Assembly (NCBI GenBank): GCA_020633335.1
Contig: JACKDU010000019.1
Span: 1-39,493, forward strand
Length of the DNA stretch: 39,493 nucleotides
Direction of reading: 5' to 3'
From: Myxococcales bacterium
Lineage (GTDB): Bacteria > Myxococcota_A > Polyangia > Nannocystales > Nannocystaceae
Made by a program: the position numbers and the translations under genes. The notes under the pieces are model-generated. The model ran no database searches and had not been told where the DNA came from. It saw nothing but the letters and a program-made list of their open reading frames with translations. Below are positions 39,428-39,493 of this stretch, piece by piece (the first letter of the stretch is position 1; every line of letters starts with the position of its first letter).

Positions 39428-39493
39428 CCACCGGCGGCGCTCGCCTGGGACCGCCGCGGCGAGCCGGGCTTGACGATCAACCTGCACCACGAG

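Noticed and set aside
1..39493. Insertion sequences, transposases, integrase or rRNA genes
   Set aside because: No transposase or integrase motifs, no terminal inverted repeats of IS type, and no rRNA signature were found.
39428..39493. End of a further gene at the right edge
   Set aside because: About 22 codons are open on the minus strand up to TAG at 39425-39427, too short to support a gene.

Overview
This is about 39.5 kb of very GC-rich DNA with 32 genes I can support. They use strongly GC-biased third positions. Several traits point to a myxobacterium, most likely of the Nannocystaceae type (inference, no search was run): eukaryote-like Ser/Thr kinases, an FHA-type sigma-54 activator, WGSAADD propeller motifs, CGDG...CDDGN cysteine motifs, TSP3-OmpA protein, and 14 lipoproteins, most with Ser/Thr/Gly/Ala/Asp-rich linkers after the lipid-attachment cysteine.

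Layout. 1-1126: the N-terminal part of a divergent EF-Tu (minus strand) and its long leader. 1127-5275: a repeat-containing lipoprotein, a HTTM membrane protein with a translationally coupled small partner, and a cysteine-rich lipoprotein. 5276-7107: two gene-poor stretches around a lower-GC lipoprotein gene. 7108-11430: a tight four-gene operon (FHA-sigma-54 activator, membrane protein, lipoprotein, Ser/Thr kinase), all joined by overlaps. 11503-13641: TSP3-OmpA protein and a cysteine-rich lipoprotein with a phased palindrome array upstream. 14016-16685: an EamA transporter and ECF-like sigma factor, then a GH75 chitosanase divergent from them. 16750-19395: a CASTOR/POLLUX-like RCK ion channel with an EF-hand loop. 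19560-27680: a small hydrolase, CAP-domain, cysteine-rich, FG-GAP and propeller lipoproteins, and a divergent AraC/DUF3224 pair. 27700-29646: a two-gene Pycsar-like anti-phage module. 29843-39415: more lipoproteins, a TPR-containing Ser/Thr kinase, a small secreted protein, and a lipoprotein combining a CxxCH motif with a type II copper monooxygenase-like domain.

Main points for a second look. (1) The Pycsar-like module pairs a class III nucleotide cyclase with an effector built as Death-like/EAD adaptor, cyclic-nucleotide-binding domain, TIR-like domain; the TIR catalytic Glu position appears to be Gln. (2) Most first genes of transcription units have a TANNNT -10 box only 6-9 bases before the start codon and no Shine-Dalgarno sequence, which predicts widespread leaderless mRNAs; the few genes with good Shine-Dalgarno sites are mostly inside operons or have longer leaders. 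(3) GTCC...GGAC palindromes recur between genes, including three phased copies at 13865-13949.
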